Notes: a model not told the origin generated them from the sequence alone. DNA of 64,000 bases from TMP-86 sp044226865 (GCA_044226865.1 JBGAGE010000006.1:248001-312000), one strand, 5' to 3'; positions 9,107 to 17,340 are shown, counted from the first letter of the stretch. A program made the numbers and translations.

Positions 9107-10119
9107 GCAACCGCCAGATCGTCCTCGCCCGGCGTCCCCAGGGCCAACCCAGCACTGATTGCTTCCGTCTCGAGACCACGCCCGCGCCGGCTCCCAAGCA
9201 GGGCGAGGTGCTGTTGCGCACCTTGTACCTGTCGCTCGACCCGTACATGCGCGGACGCATGAGCGATGGCCCCTCCTATGCAGAACCGGTCGCGGTCGGC
9301 GGTGTGATGTGCGGCGGCACGGTGTGCCGCGTCGAGCAATCGCTGGCGCCGGAACTCAAGCCCGGCGATACGGTGCTGGCCTACACCGGCTGGCAGGAAC
9401 TCGCCGCCGTGCCGGCGGCTGGCCTGGTCAAGCTCGATGCAAAGCGCGCGCCGCTGTCCTGGTCATTGGGTGTGCTCGGCATGCCGGGCCTGACGGCGTA
9501 CGTCGGATTGCTCGACATCGGCCAGCCGAAGCCGGGCGAAACGGTGGTCGTCGCGGCTGCCACCGGACCAGTGGGCTCCACGGTGGGTCAGATCGCCAAG
9601 CTCAAGGGCTGCCGCGTGGTCGGCGTGGCCGGCGGGCGCGACAAGTGCGAGTTCGCGGTGAAGGAATTGGGCTTCGATGCCTGCATCGATCATCGCGATC
9701 CGGCCATGGCGAAGCAATTGGCGGCGGCCTGCCCGAAGGGCATCGACGTGTATTTCGAGAACGTCGGCGGAGCCGTGCTGATGGCGGTGCTGCCGTTGTT
9801 GAACGTGGGCGCGCGCATGCCGGTGTGCGGCGTGATCTCCTGGTACAACCTCAGCGAGTTGCCCACGGGGCGCGACTTCGTGCCGCTGCTCATGCGCACC
9901 ATCCTGGTCAAGCGCATCAAGGTGCAGGGCTTCATCATTTCGGACCACGCCAGCCGCGGCGCGGAATTCGTGCGCGAGGTGTCGGGCTGGCTGCAGGCCG
10001 GCAAGATCAAGTATCGCGAGGATGTGGTGGAGGGGCTGGAGAAGGCGCCGGCCGCGTTCCTCGGGCTGCTCGAGGGCCGGAATTTCGGCAAGCTGGTGGT
10101 GCGCGTCACGCAGGCTTGA
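9103..10119 (+). CDS. NADP-dependent MDR oxidoreductase (CurA/leukotriene B4 dehydrogenase-like)
   Basis: Zinc-independent medium-chain reductase of 338 residues that reduces alpha,beta-unsaturated carbonyl compounds with NADPH. The N-terminal SLDPYMRGRMSD motif is diagnostic of the CurA/PTGR1 group. The Rossmann region has the AATGPVGSTVGQIAKLKG dinucleotide motif, followed by GVAGG and YFENVGG. It is cytoplasmic (no signal peptide), although it is translationally coupled by ATGA to an exported cytochrome. Length is typical. E. coli curcumin/dihydrocurcumin reductase is the nearest well-known relative. Confidence 0.92.
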   Translation: MSNRQIVLARRPQGQPSTDCFRLETTPAPAPKQGEVLLRTLYLSLDPYMRGRMSDGPSYAEPVAVGGVMCGGTVCRVEQSLAPELKPGDTVLAYTGWQELAAVPAAGLVKLDAKRAPLSWSLGVLGMPGLTAYVGLLDIGQPKPGETVVVAAATGPVGSTVGQIAKLKGCRVVGVAGGRDKCEFAVKELGFDACIDHRDPAMAKQLAAACPKGIDVYFENVGGAVLMAVLPLLNVGARMPVCGVISWYNLSELPTGRDFVPLLMRTILVKRIKVQGFIISDHASRGAEFVREVSGWLQAGKIKYREDVVEGLEKAPAAFLGLLEGRNFGKLVVRVTQA

Positions 10120-10171
10120 TCGCCACGCAGGCGTGATCCACGCGCTGCACGCGGTCACACCCTGCACGCAA

Positions 10172-10456
10172 TCACCCGCACGCCGCGGACAACAGGGCTG
10201 CGCTCGCCCTCTCGCTGCTCATGCCCTCGATCTGCACCAGCTTGCGGCGGCTGCTCAGTCCGCCGGCGATGTGCACGTGCCGTTTGGCGATGTTCAACGT
10301 GCGCGCGATGAATTCCACCAACTCGACATTGGCGGCGTTGTCGACCGGCGGCGCGGCCAGCCGGATCTTGATGGCAGCGCCGTGCATGCCCACCACCGCG
10401 CTTACCGACGCGCGCGGCTGTACCACTATGTTCAATCGTGCGTAGGTGTCGGACAT
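10172..10456 (-). CDS. DUF167 (YggU) family protein
   Basis: Small protein of 94 residues of the YggU family of unknown function, structurally an alpha/beta fold. Recognisable segments are RLNIVVQPRAS, IKIRLAAPPVDNAAN and the C-terminal LSSRRKLVQIEG. ATG 10456 (MSDTYARLN) fits the family start better than the longer in-frame ATG at 10498. It is convergent with the oxidoreductase ending at 10119 and divergent from the lipoprotein starting at 10580. In many genomes yggU follows yggT; that neighbour is absent here. Confidence 0.88.
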   Translation of the reverse strand: MSDTYARLNIVVQPRASVSAVVGMHGAAIKIRLAAPPVDNAANVELVEFIARTLNIAKRHVHIAGGLSSRRKLVQIEGMSSERASAALLSAACG

Positions 10457-10528
10457 CGTTGCCGCCCGACTGTAGCGAATCGCACCGGCGTGCGCCAAGC
10501 ACCCGCCTGCTGCGCCGGCAAGGCATGC

Positions 10529-10541
10529 TACTCTTTGAGTA
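10529..10541. promoter_or_regulatory. 13-bp inverted repeat, candidate operator
   Basis: TACTC-TTT-GAGTA is a perfect 5-bp inverted repeat with a 3-bp centre, in the divergent control region between the DUF167 gene and the exported barrel protein. It is AT-rich compared with its surroundings. The binding protein is unknown. Confidence 0.3.
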
Positions 10542-10555
10542 ACACTCCCACAGGA

Positions 10556-10572
10556 GCGCGCCCCGGGCGCGC
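10556..10572 (+). promoter_or_regulatory. Hairpin between a Shine-Dalgarno sequence and the start codon
   Basis: GCGCGCC-CCG-GGCGCGC forms a perfect 7-bp stem. AGGAG at 10552-10556 is 23 nt from ATG 10580, too far for normal initiation. Folding the hairpin would remove about 17 nt and bring the two to a normal spacing. Seen in sequence; function inferred. Confidence 0.35.
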
Positions 10573-10579
10573 CATACAG

Positions 10580-11704
10580 ATGGCAGGGAAGCGCCTACAC
10601 TCCACATCGATTGCCCCCGACCGATTCCGGCGCCGCATCCTGTCCTCCCTCGCCGCGCTTCCGGCCGCCTCCTTCCTGGGTGGATGCGGCGGCGGCTCTT
10701 CCGGTGCCGGGCCGGTCGCGCCGGCGACGCGCACCTGGAGAATGGGCTTTTTCCCCACGCCGCCGCGCCTGGATACGGCACTGGTCCTGCAGGGCGTGGA
10801 TCTCATGAGCGAGCGCGCGGAGTTCCTGCACCTGCAGCAGGAGTTGCCGTGGACGGACCTGTTGTCGGGCACGTCGGCCGACGCGCTGGTCGATCGTGAC
10901 TGGGCGCAGCTCGTCGCCTATGCCCGCGGCAAGGGCCTGCGCATCGGCTTTTGCGCCGAGCTCAATGATGGCCTGTCGCGCGCAGAGGAAGCGCCGCAGT
11001 TGCGTGCGCTGGGCCGCAGCATCGCCGAGCCCGCCGTGCAGCAGGCGTACCGTAGCTATGTGCTGTCGGTCGCCGGCCGCCTGCAGCCGGATTACCTGGG
11101 CCTTGCGGCGGAAACCAACCTGGTGCGCGCCGCCGCTCCGCCCGCCCTGTACGCGGCGGTCAAGCAGGCGGCCAACCTGGCTGCTGCGGATCTCGCCGCC
11201 TCGGCCTCGACCTCCACGCCGATGATCTCGGTGCAGGTCGAGGTGGCGTGGGGCGTGTTCGGCGCCACGGGGCCATTCGCCGGCATCGACGCCGACTTCG
11301 CCGATTTCCCGTTCCTGCGCACCCTGGGCCTGTCGAGCTATCCGTACTTCGGCTTCACCCAGCCCGAGGACCTGCCGGCCGACTATTACTCGCGGCTCTT
11401 GGGCGGAAGCGACGTGCCGGTACTGGTGTCGGAAGGAGGATGGACCAGCGCGTCGGTGGGATCGATCGCTTCATCGCCCGATGCGCAGGCGCGATACCTG
11501 ACGCGCCAGGCGATGCTCCTGGACAGCGTGCGTGCCACCGCGGTCGTCCAGACGCTGTTCGCCGATCTGGACCTTGCGAGCCTGCCGGCGCCCATCCCGG
11601 CGAACCTGCCGCTGTTCGCGGCGCTCGGTATCAGCGACTCGAACTTCAGGGCAAAGCCGGCGCAATCGGTCTGGGACGGGCTGTTCGCGCGGCGACTCGC
11701 CTGA
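10580..11704 (+). CDS. Exported lipoprotein with glycoside-hydrolase clan-A-like (GH53-like) barrel
   Basis: Protein of 374 residues. The N-terminus combines an Arg-rich Tat-like stretch (RFRRRILSS) with a hydrophobic segment and a lipobox-like LGGC, then a Gly/Ser linker, so it is predicted to be a surface or periplasmic lipoprotein. The body looks like a TIM barrel: E178 in GLAAETNL and E285 in VLVSEGGW are spaced as the acid/base and nucleophile of clan GH-A, with GLSSYPYFGF between. The usual Asn before the acid/base Glu is replaced by Ala, so activity is uncertain. It resembles arabinogalactan endo-galactanase-like proteins, but assignment is tentative. The start has an unusual leader hairpin. 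Confidence 0.7.
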   Translation: MAGKRLHSTSIAPDRFRRRILSSLAALPAASFLGGCGGGSSGAGPVAPATRTWRMGFFPTPPRLDTALVLQGVDLMSERAEFLHLQQELPWTDLLSGTSADALVDRDWAQLVAYARGKGLRIGFCAELNDGLSRAEEAPQLRALGRSIAEPAVQQAYRSYVLSVAGRLQPDYLGLAAETNLVRAAAPPALYAAVKQAANLAAADLAASASTSTPMISVQVEVAWGVFGATGPFAGIDADFADFPFLRTLGLSSYPYFGFTQPEDLPADYYSRLLGGSDVPVLVSEGGWTSASVGSIASSPDAQARYLTRQAMLLDSVRATAVVQTLFADLDLASLPAPIPANLPLFAALGISDSNFRAKPAQSVWDGLFARRLA

Positions 11705-11714
11705 GGGTGCGATA

Positions 11715-11749
11715 ACCGCGGCGCTGACCGCGGCGCTGACCGCGGCGCC
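11715..11749 (+). repeat. 12-bp tandem repeat, about 2.9 copies
   Basis: ACCGCGGCGCTG is repeated at 11715, 11727 and 11739 (last copy incomplete) just after the stop codon of the lipoprotein gene and before the amidohydrolase at 11827. The copies are identical, suggesting recent slippage. No regulatory role is evident. Confidence 0.75.
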
Positions 11750-11826
11750 ATCCAGCATTGCGCGCACGCTGCAAACGCGACAGTATTCGACACGCTCGCG
11801 TTCCAGCCCCAGCCGAGGAAAGCTTC

Positions 11827-13086
11827 ATGTCCCAGATGTCGTTGCTGTCTGCAGCAGCTGCCCTGATCCTGGCCTTGCCCGCCGCCGCCGCGGTCGCACC
11901 GGTGCCGCCCCCGCCGCCGCCCGCCAGTCCGGTGGTCATCCTCACCTCGCAGGCCTTGGACGGCCGTGGCAACGCCCTCAAGGGGGCACGCATCGGGATC
12001 GCCAACGGGCGCATCACCTCGCTCGATGCCAAGGCCGGCAACACCATCGACCTGCGGGGCTACACCGTATTGCCGGGCTGGATCGATACGCATGTGCATC
12101 TGGACTCGCACTTCGACCGTCACGGACGCATTGCCACCGAAACGGAAGCCCCCGCGGAAGCGGCCATGGGCATCGCCGGCGCCGCTTGGGATTCCCTGAT
12201 GGGCGGCTTCACCACGGTACAGACCGTGGGCGATCCCACCGAGAAGCCGCTGCGCGATGCGATCCGTGATCGCGGGTTTCCCGGCCCTCGCGTACTGACC
12301 TCGCTTGCCTGGATCGAGGGCGATGCCAAGACGCCCGATGCCGAATTGATCGCGGCAGTGCATGCACGCAAGGAGCAGGGCGCGGACCTCATCAAGATCT
12401 TTGCCTCCTCCAGCCAGCGCGTGGGCGCCACGCCCACCTTCACCGAGGCGCAGTTGAAGCTGCTGTGCGACGAGGCGCGTAAGGTGGGCCTGCGCTCGAT
12501 GGTGCACGCCTACCGCTCGCAGGTATCGGCCGCGGCGCGCGCCGGCTGCCGTGAAATCGAGCACATGACCTATGGCACGCAGGCGGACATCGACACGGCG
12601 GTGGCGGCCGGCGCTTACCTGAGCCCGCAGGTGGGCCTGGTGGTGCAAAACTACATCGCCAACAAGGAACGTTACCTGGGCGTGGGCAACTACACCGAGG
12701 AAGGCATGGCCACGATGGACCGCGACCTGCACCTGGATTTCGAAGTGTGCACGATGGCCGTGCACACGCCACATGCCAAGGTGGTGTTCTCCACCGACGC
12801 CACCGCCGGTGCGCATGGCCGCAATGCCGAGGAATTCCTCGGCCGCGTGCAACATTGCGGCCAGTCGCCGATGGCGGCGCTGGTGTCCGCGAACTCGCTC
12901 GCGGCAGAGGCCATCGGCCTGGGCGATAAGATCGGCTCTCTGGCGCCGGGCTACGAGGCCGACATCATTGCGCTCGATGGCGATCCGCTGAAGGACCTGA
13001 CCGCCGTGCGCCGCGTGGTGTTCGTGATGCGGGGTGGGGTGGTGTACAAGTGGACGGGCGCCAAGCCTGCCGCATTGCGCCGTTGA
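11827..13086 (+). CDS. Metal-dependent amidohydrolase, imidazolonepropionase-like, exported
   Basis: Exported hydrolase of 419 residues with a signal peptide (MSQMSLLSAAAALILALPAAAAV) and a proline-rich spacer. Metal-site motifs are D-T-H89-V-H91-LDSH, the Lys in LIKIFASSS, MVHAYRS, EHMTYG and FSTDATAG; the C-terminal sandwich carries GYEADIIALDGDP. GAGGA lies upstream of ATG 11827. It is the first gene of a tight run: only 3 nt separate it from the PpiC-type isomerase, and four more genes follow with overlaps. It is a relative of the enzyme at 7103-8401. Likely substrates are small peptides or cyclic amides, not determinable here. Confidence 0.9.
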   Translation: MSQMSLLSAAAALILALPAAAAVAPVPPPPPPASPVVILTSQALDGRGNALKGARIGIANGRITSLDAKAGNTIDLRGYTVLPGWIDTHVHLDSHFDRHGRIATETEAPAEAAMGIAGAAWDSLMGGFTTVQTVGDPTEKPLRDAIRDRGFPGPRVLTSLAWIEGDAKTPDAELIAAVHARKEQGADLIKIFASSSQRVGATPTFTEAQLKLLCDEARKVGLRSMVHAYRSQVSAAARAGCREIEHMTYGTQADIDTAVAAGAYLSPQVGLVVQNYIANKERYLGVGNYTEEGMATMDRDLHLDFEVCTMAVHTPHAKVVFSTDATAGAHGRNAEEFLGRVQHCGQSPMAALVSANSLAAEAIGLGDKIGSLAPGYEADIIALDGDPLKDLTAVRRVVFVMRGGVVYKWTGAKPAALRR

Positions 13087-13089
13087 AGC

Positions 13090-13956
13090 ATGGCTGCCAG
13101 TGGCGGCGCGTTTCGACAAATGCGCGCCATTGCGCGCGAGCCACTGGTACATTTTTTCATCATCGGATTGGCGGCATGGCTGATCGTCACCGGATGGCGG
13201 GCGCGGGATCTGCGCTACACCATCGAGATTGGTGACCTCGAACGCCGCCGGATCAGCGAGGAATACGTTCGGCAATTCGGCATCCCGCCGCCCGCGCAGC
13301 AATGGCAGCGCCTGCTCGACCATCATATCCGCGAGGAGATCTACCGGCGTGAAGCGCTGGCGCTTGGATTGGACCTCGATGATGAAATCGTACGCAGGCG
13401 CCTGGTCCAGAAATTCGAATTTCTTCAGACTGACCTGGCGATGCCCGACGTTCCCACCGATGTCCAACTCGTCGATTGGTTCGCGCACCAGCAGCAGCGC
13501 TATCGATTGCCGGCTCGTGTATCCCTCGCCCACGTGTACTTCTCCCCGGATCGTGAGGGCGAGGAGGCCGCCAGGCAGCGTGCCGAGCGGGCGCTATCGG
13601 CGTTGAGATCCAGTAACGGCCCTTCCGGCGCCTCGCTGGGGGACGCGTTCCCGGGTCCCACGGAAGTCGCTGAATTGGCGCTGTCCGAGGCGCGGAAGTT
13701 GTTCGGCGACAGTGAGCTCACCCGTCGGCTGTTCGAACTCACGCCCGGACAGTGGTCTGGTCCCTGGCGATCGGGGTACGGCTGGCATCTGGTACGAGTC
13801 ACAGCGCATATTTCCGAGGAGGCGCGGCGCCTGGATCAGGTGCGTGCGACCGCGCTGGATGACTACCTCGCAGAGCGGCGCCGGCTTGCGAACGAAGCAC
13901 AGTTCCTTGCGCTGCGGTCCCGCTATACGGTTCGTTTCACCGGCGCCGACCGGTGA
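13090..13956 (+). CDS. PpiC-type peptidyl-prolyl cis-trans isomerase, membrane-anchored
   Basis: Protein of 288 residues with one N-terminal membrane segment (LVHFFIIGLAAWLIVTGW) and a periplasmic body of SurA/PpiD-like chaperone helices plus a parvulin domain (SLAHVYFSPD ... PGQWSGPWRSGYGWHLVRV). Such proteins help fold exported proteins. It sits between an exported amidohydrolase (3 nt upstream) and a HupE/UreJ-type membrane protein with which it overlaps by 4 nt (GTGA). Its role is therefore probably specific to products of this operon, such as the periplasmic domain of the HupE-like protein or the exported DUF3604 enzyme. That is inference from order and coupling. Confidence 0.85.
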   Translation: MAASGGAFRQMRAIAREPLVHFFIIGLAAWLIVTGWRARDLRYTIEIGDLERRRISEEYVRQFGIPPPAQQWQRLLDHHIREEIYRREALALGLDLDDEIVRRRLVQKFEFLQTDLAMPDVPTDVQLVDWFAHQQQRYRLPARVSLAHVYFSPDREGEEAARQRAERALSALRSSNGPSGASLGDAFPGPTEVAELALSEARKLFGDSELTRRLFELTPGQWSGPWRSGYGWHLVRVTAHISEEARRLDQVRATALDDYLAERRRLANEAQFLALRSRYTVRFTGADR

Positions 13957-14957
13957 CTTGCGGTCTGCGCCGTCGCGTGATGTTGACGCTGTGGCTGGTC
14001 GCCGTTGGCGGCAGCCAGTCCGTGCTCGCGCATGAGGTTCGCCCTGCGTACCTGCAGCTGACCGAGAATCCGGGTCACCGTATCGATGTCCTGTGGAAGC
14101 AGCCCGCCATCGGACCTGCGGCCCTGCGGCTGATTCCGCATGTCTGCGGAGGATTGCTGGATCAGGCGCCGGCGGCTCGGGCTTTCGCTGACTTTCATTT
14201 GCGCAGTTGGCGGCAATTGGATGCCGGTGCACGCAGCCTGGAGGGCTGCGAGATTCGCATCGAGGGCCTGGAGCGGACCATCACCGACGTGCTGGTGTCC
14301 ATCCGCTTCGCCGATGGCAGCACGCTGCAGAGCATCCTGACGCCCACCGTGCCGGCATTGACGGTGCGTCACGCCGAGGGCGGTGTGCCAGTCAGCGGAT
14401 ATGTACGGCTCGGGGTCGAACACATCCTGGGCGGCGTCGATCACCTGGCGTTCATCCTGTGCCTGGTCCTGTTGGTGGGCCCGGGATGGAAACTGGTGCA
14501 GACGATCACGGCGTTCACGCTCGCGCACAGCATCACATTGGCCGCCACCGCGCTGCACCTGATCAGCCCGCTGCCGGCGTTGGTTGAAGCTTGGGTCGCG
14601 CTGAGTATCGTGATCGTGGCGGTGGAACTGGCGTGCAGCTTGCGCGGTACCCGCGGATGGACGGCGCGCCGCCCCTGGTTGTTTGCATTGATGTTCGGGC
14701 TGCTGCATGGCGCGGCGTTCGCGGGCGCGCTGGCGCAGATTGGACTGCCGGCAGGCGCGGTCGCGCCGGCGCTTTTCCTGTTCAATGTCGGCGTGGAGCT
14801 TGGGCAGTTGCTGTTCATTGCCGTGCTCGTCGCCGCGGGTTGGGGACTTCGCAGGCTGGTTGCCCTGCCGGCCTGGACCCGCTGGATCGCACCGTATGCG
14901 GTAGGATCGGTTGCCGCCTTCTGGTTCTTCGGCCGGTTGCAGGTGGCGTTGGGGTGA
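13953..14957 (+). CDS. HupE/UreJ_2 family membrane protein with periplasmic domain
   Basis: Protein of 334 residues starting at GTG 13953 (GTGA overlap). A signal peptide ends near SVLA/HEVRP. Residues 30-145 form a soluble, probably periplasmic domain, and the rest has about six membrane helices. Conserved metal-type motifs of the HupE/UreJ superfamily are present: H157 with D163-H164 in EHILGGVDHLAF, FTLAHSITL, FGLLHGAAFAG and FNVGVELGQL. Classic HupE/UreJ proteins import nickel or cobalt for hydrogenase or urease, but neither enzyme is present here. Coupling to a DUF3604 metalloenzyme suggests supply of a metal to it, which is a hypothesis only. Confidence 0.88.
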   Translation: MTCGLRRRVMLTLWLVAVGGSQSVLAHEVRPAYLQLTENPGHRIDVLWKQPAIGPAALRLIPHVCGGLLDQAPAARAFADFHLRSWRQLDAGARSLEGCEIRIEGLERTITDVLVSIRFADGSTLQSILTPTVPALTVRHAEGGVPVSGYVRLGVEHILGGVDHLAFILCLVLLVGPGWKLVQTITAFTLAHSITLAATALHLISPLPALVEAWVALSIVIVAVELACSLRGTRGWTARRPWLFALMFGLLHGAAFAGALAQIGLPAGAVAPALFLFNVGVELGQLLFIAVLVAAGWGLRRLVALPAWTRWIAPYAVGSVAAFWFFGRLQVALG

Positions 14958-14977
14958 GCAAAACCCGGGGTACTCTC

Positions 14978-16900
14978 ATGATGCATGGTGTATTTGCCTT
15001 GATACGGGCGATGACGGGGTTGTTCGTCGTGCTGCTGGGGCTCGTTGCAGCAGCGGCCACGCCAACAGTGCAGCGCGCGGGTGCTTTGAAAGTGAACCCC
15101 CTGCGGGATGCCTACTATGGCGACCTGCATCTGCACACCAGTTATTCGCTCGATACCTATCTGGGGGGCGCTTCCCAGGTCGACCCCGACATGGCCTATC
15201 GATTCGCACGCGGCGATGTCATCGACTATCTCGGGCAGCCATTGCAGCGGCGCGAGCCCCTGGATTTTCTCGCCGTCACCGACCATGCCGAGAACCTCGG
15301 TGTCGTCAACGAACTGGATGATCCCGATAGTGCGGTGTCGCGCAGCGAGATGGGACGAAAGCTCAAGGTCGTCATCGACGCCATGAGACGGCCGGATGGC
15401 CGATTCGAGGTCGAGCAACTCGTCGACAAGCCGCAGATGGCCGCGGAATTGTATGCGCTCTCGCAGGAATACGGTTGGGGCCTGGAAAATCGCCTGCCGC
15501 CGGAACTACGCGTGGTGGCGGCGGCCGCGTGGCGCCGCGAGGTGGACTTCGCCAACCGCAACAACGTACCCGGCCGCTTCACTGCATTCGCCGCCTTCGA
15601 GTGGAGTGCCGCGGCGCACGGCGCCAATCTGCATCGTAACGTGATCTTCCGGGGTGCTGCGCCACCGCAACCGTTTTCCTCCTTTGATTCGCGCAACCCC
15701 GAGGATCTCTGGCATTGGCTGGACATCATGCGCCAGCAGGGCTACGAAGCATTGGCCATTCCGCATAATGCCAATGCCAGCAATGGGCTGATGTACGACT
15801 GGCTGGACAGCGTGTCGGGTTACATCGACCGGAACTACGCCCAGGCCCGGCAGGCGCACGAACCGTTGAGCGAGATCTCGCAGAACAAGGGAGCTTCCGA
15901 GACGCACCCGCTGCTCTCGCCGAACGATGAATTCGCGAACCACGAGATCTTCGACTACATGGCGGGTGACCGGCGTTACGAGGGCCGGGTGCCGGGCTCC
16001 TACTTGCGCGACGCATTGGGCCGAGGCGCAGTCCTGCAGCGCGAAGTGGGCGTCAATCCGTTCAAGTATGGGTTTGTCGGTGCCTCCGACTTGCACTCCG
16101 GTCTTTCGGTGAGCGCGCAGGCCGACTACGGCGGCAGCTACTATCGGCCGAACCTCGGTGCCGGCAGGCCCACCCGTGAGGAGGCTGCCAGCATCCTGTC
16201 GGAAGATGCGCCGCGCGTGGAGCAGATGCGCCCGACGACCTCAGGGGGACTGACGGGCATTTGGGCTGAGAGCAATACGCGGGAGTCCTTGTTCGATGCC
16301 ATGCGCCGCCGCGAGACGTTTGCAACCAGCGGCACGCGTCTGAAGGTGCGATTTTTCGGTGGCTGGCACTTGCCCCCGTCGTTGGTGTCCGACAAGGACG
16401 GCATCCGCACCGCCTACCGGATTGCCGTGCCCATGGGCGGTGACCTTTCCGTCGCTCCGCCGGGTGCGGGGGCCCCGTCGTTCGCGGTGTGGGCGGTGAA
16501 GGACCCCAACGGAGGCAATCTCGACCGCATTCAAATCGTAAAGGTTTGGGAGCAGGACGGGCGGCCACGCGAGCAGGTGTTCGATGTGGCCTGGAGTGGA
16601 AAGCGCAAGCCGGATGAACGCACCGGCCACTTGCCGCCGGTTGGCAACAGCGTGGACCTGGCCACCGCCCGCTACCGGAACGACATTGGGGCCACTGAAC
16701 TGCGGGCGGTCTGGTCCGATCCGCAGTTCGATGCCCATCGTTACAGCGCCTATTACGTGCGCGTGTTGGAAATCCCGACGCCACGCTGGAGCACGCTGCT
16801 CGCCGTGCAGGCTGGCGTGCCATTGCCCCACGATGTGCCGGCGGTCGTCCAGCAGCGTGCCTGGTCGTCTCCCATCTGGTATTCGCCGCAACACCCATGA
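14978..16900 (+). CDS. DUF3604 protein, exported PHP-like metal-dependent hydrolase
   Basis: Exported protein of about 640 residues, the usual length for DUF3604, with a signal peptide (MTGLFVVLLGLVAAAA). Motifs resemble the PHP metallo-phosphoesterase fold: GDLH51-L-H53-TSYS, VTD102-H103-AENLG, AIPHNANAS and GASD371-L-H373-S, each able to bind metal. The biochemical activity of DUF3604 is not established. The start is ambiguous: GTG 14954 would give a GTGA overlap with the HupE-like gene, as at the previous junction, while ATG 14978/14981 begins closer to the signal peptide. It is coupled by ATGA to the PGDYG gene. Sequential coupling argues that the operon products act together at the envelope. 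Confidence 0.85.
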   Translation: MMHGVFALIRAMTGLFVVLLGLVAAAATPTVQRAGALKVNPLRDAYYGDLHLHTSYSLDTYLGGASQVDPDMAYRFARGDVIDYLGQPLQRREPLDFLAVTDHAENLGVVNELDDPDSAVSRSEMGRKLKVVIDAMRRPDGRFEVEQLVDKPQMAAELYALSQEYGWGLENRLPPELRVVAAAAWRREVDFANRNNVPGRFTAFAAFEWSAAAHGANLHRNVIFRGAAPPQPFSSFDSRNPEDLWHWLDIMRQQGYEALAIPHNANASNGLMYDWLDSVSGYIDRNYAQARQAHEPLSEISQNKGASETHPLLSPNDEFANHEIFDYMAGDRRYEGRVPGSYLRDALGRGAVLQREVGVNPFKYGFVGASDLHSGLSVSAQADYGGSYYRPNLGAGRPTREEAASILSEDAPRVEQMRPTTSGGLTGIWAESNTRESLFDAMRRRETFATSGTRLKVRFFGGWHLPPSLVSDKDGIRTAYRIAVPMGGDLSVAPPGAGAPSFAVWAVKDPNGGNLDRIQIVKVWEQDGRPREQVFDVAWSGKRKPDERTGHLPPVGNSVDLATARYRNDIGATELRAVWSDPQFDAHRYSAYYVRVLEIPTPRWSTLLAVQAGVPLPHDVPAVVQQRAWSSPIWYSPQHP

Positions 16901-17340
16901 CGTCCGGCACCGACAGGCATTTCAGCGAGGTGGATCTGGCCTCCGATGCGAAGGCTGCCGCTTTCGTCAAGGATGAGGAGGTGACGGTGAGCTTCGCGCG
17001 CGTTGCCGGTGTGCTGGCCAGTCGCGAGGGCGAGAACCGCTATGGGCAGGGAGATGCGCTGGTGACCGGCTCCAACGGTGACCTATGGAGCGTGTCGCGT
17101 GCGCGCTTCGATGCGCGCTACGAGCCCGCCGCCGGGCAGGCCCATGGTGAGGATGGGCCCTACCGTAACAAGCCGCTGCCCGTGCTGGCGCGCCAGGTAT
17201 CCGTGCCGTTCACGCTGCGGCGCAGCGCCGGCGGAGATCTTCTGCGTGGCAAGGCCGGCGATTGGCTGCTGCAGTATGCCCCCGGAGATTTCGGCATCGT
17301 CGACCGGGAGAAATTCGCGCGCGTGTACCGCCGCGCGTGA
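16897..17340 (+). CDS. PGDYG-domain protein
   Basis: Protein of 147 residues overlapping the DUF3604 gene by 4 nt. It ends with the family signature in the variant APGDFGIVDREKFARVY, for which the PGDYG family is named. The function of this family is unknown. No signal peptide or membrane segment is seen, so it is probably cytoplasmic, unlike its three upstream partners. It is the last gene of the operon and is convergent with the CBS gene 18 bp away. Confidence 0.8.
   Translation: MTSGTDRHFSEVDLASDAKAAAFVKDEEVTVSFARVAGVLASREGENRYGQGDALVTGSNGDLWSVSRARFDARYEPAAGQAHGEDGPYRNKPLPVLARQVSVPFTLRRSAGGDLLRGKAGDWLLQYAPGDFGIVDREKFARVYRRA

Noticed and set aside
13953..14957. Nickel transporter for urease or NiFe hydrogenase
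   Set aside because: No urease or hydrogenase gene lies in the window, and the protein has an extra periplasmic domain not found in classic HupE.
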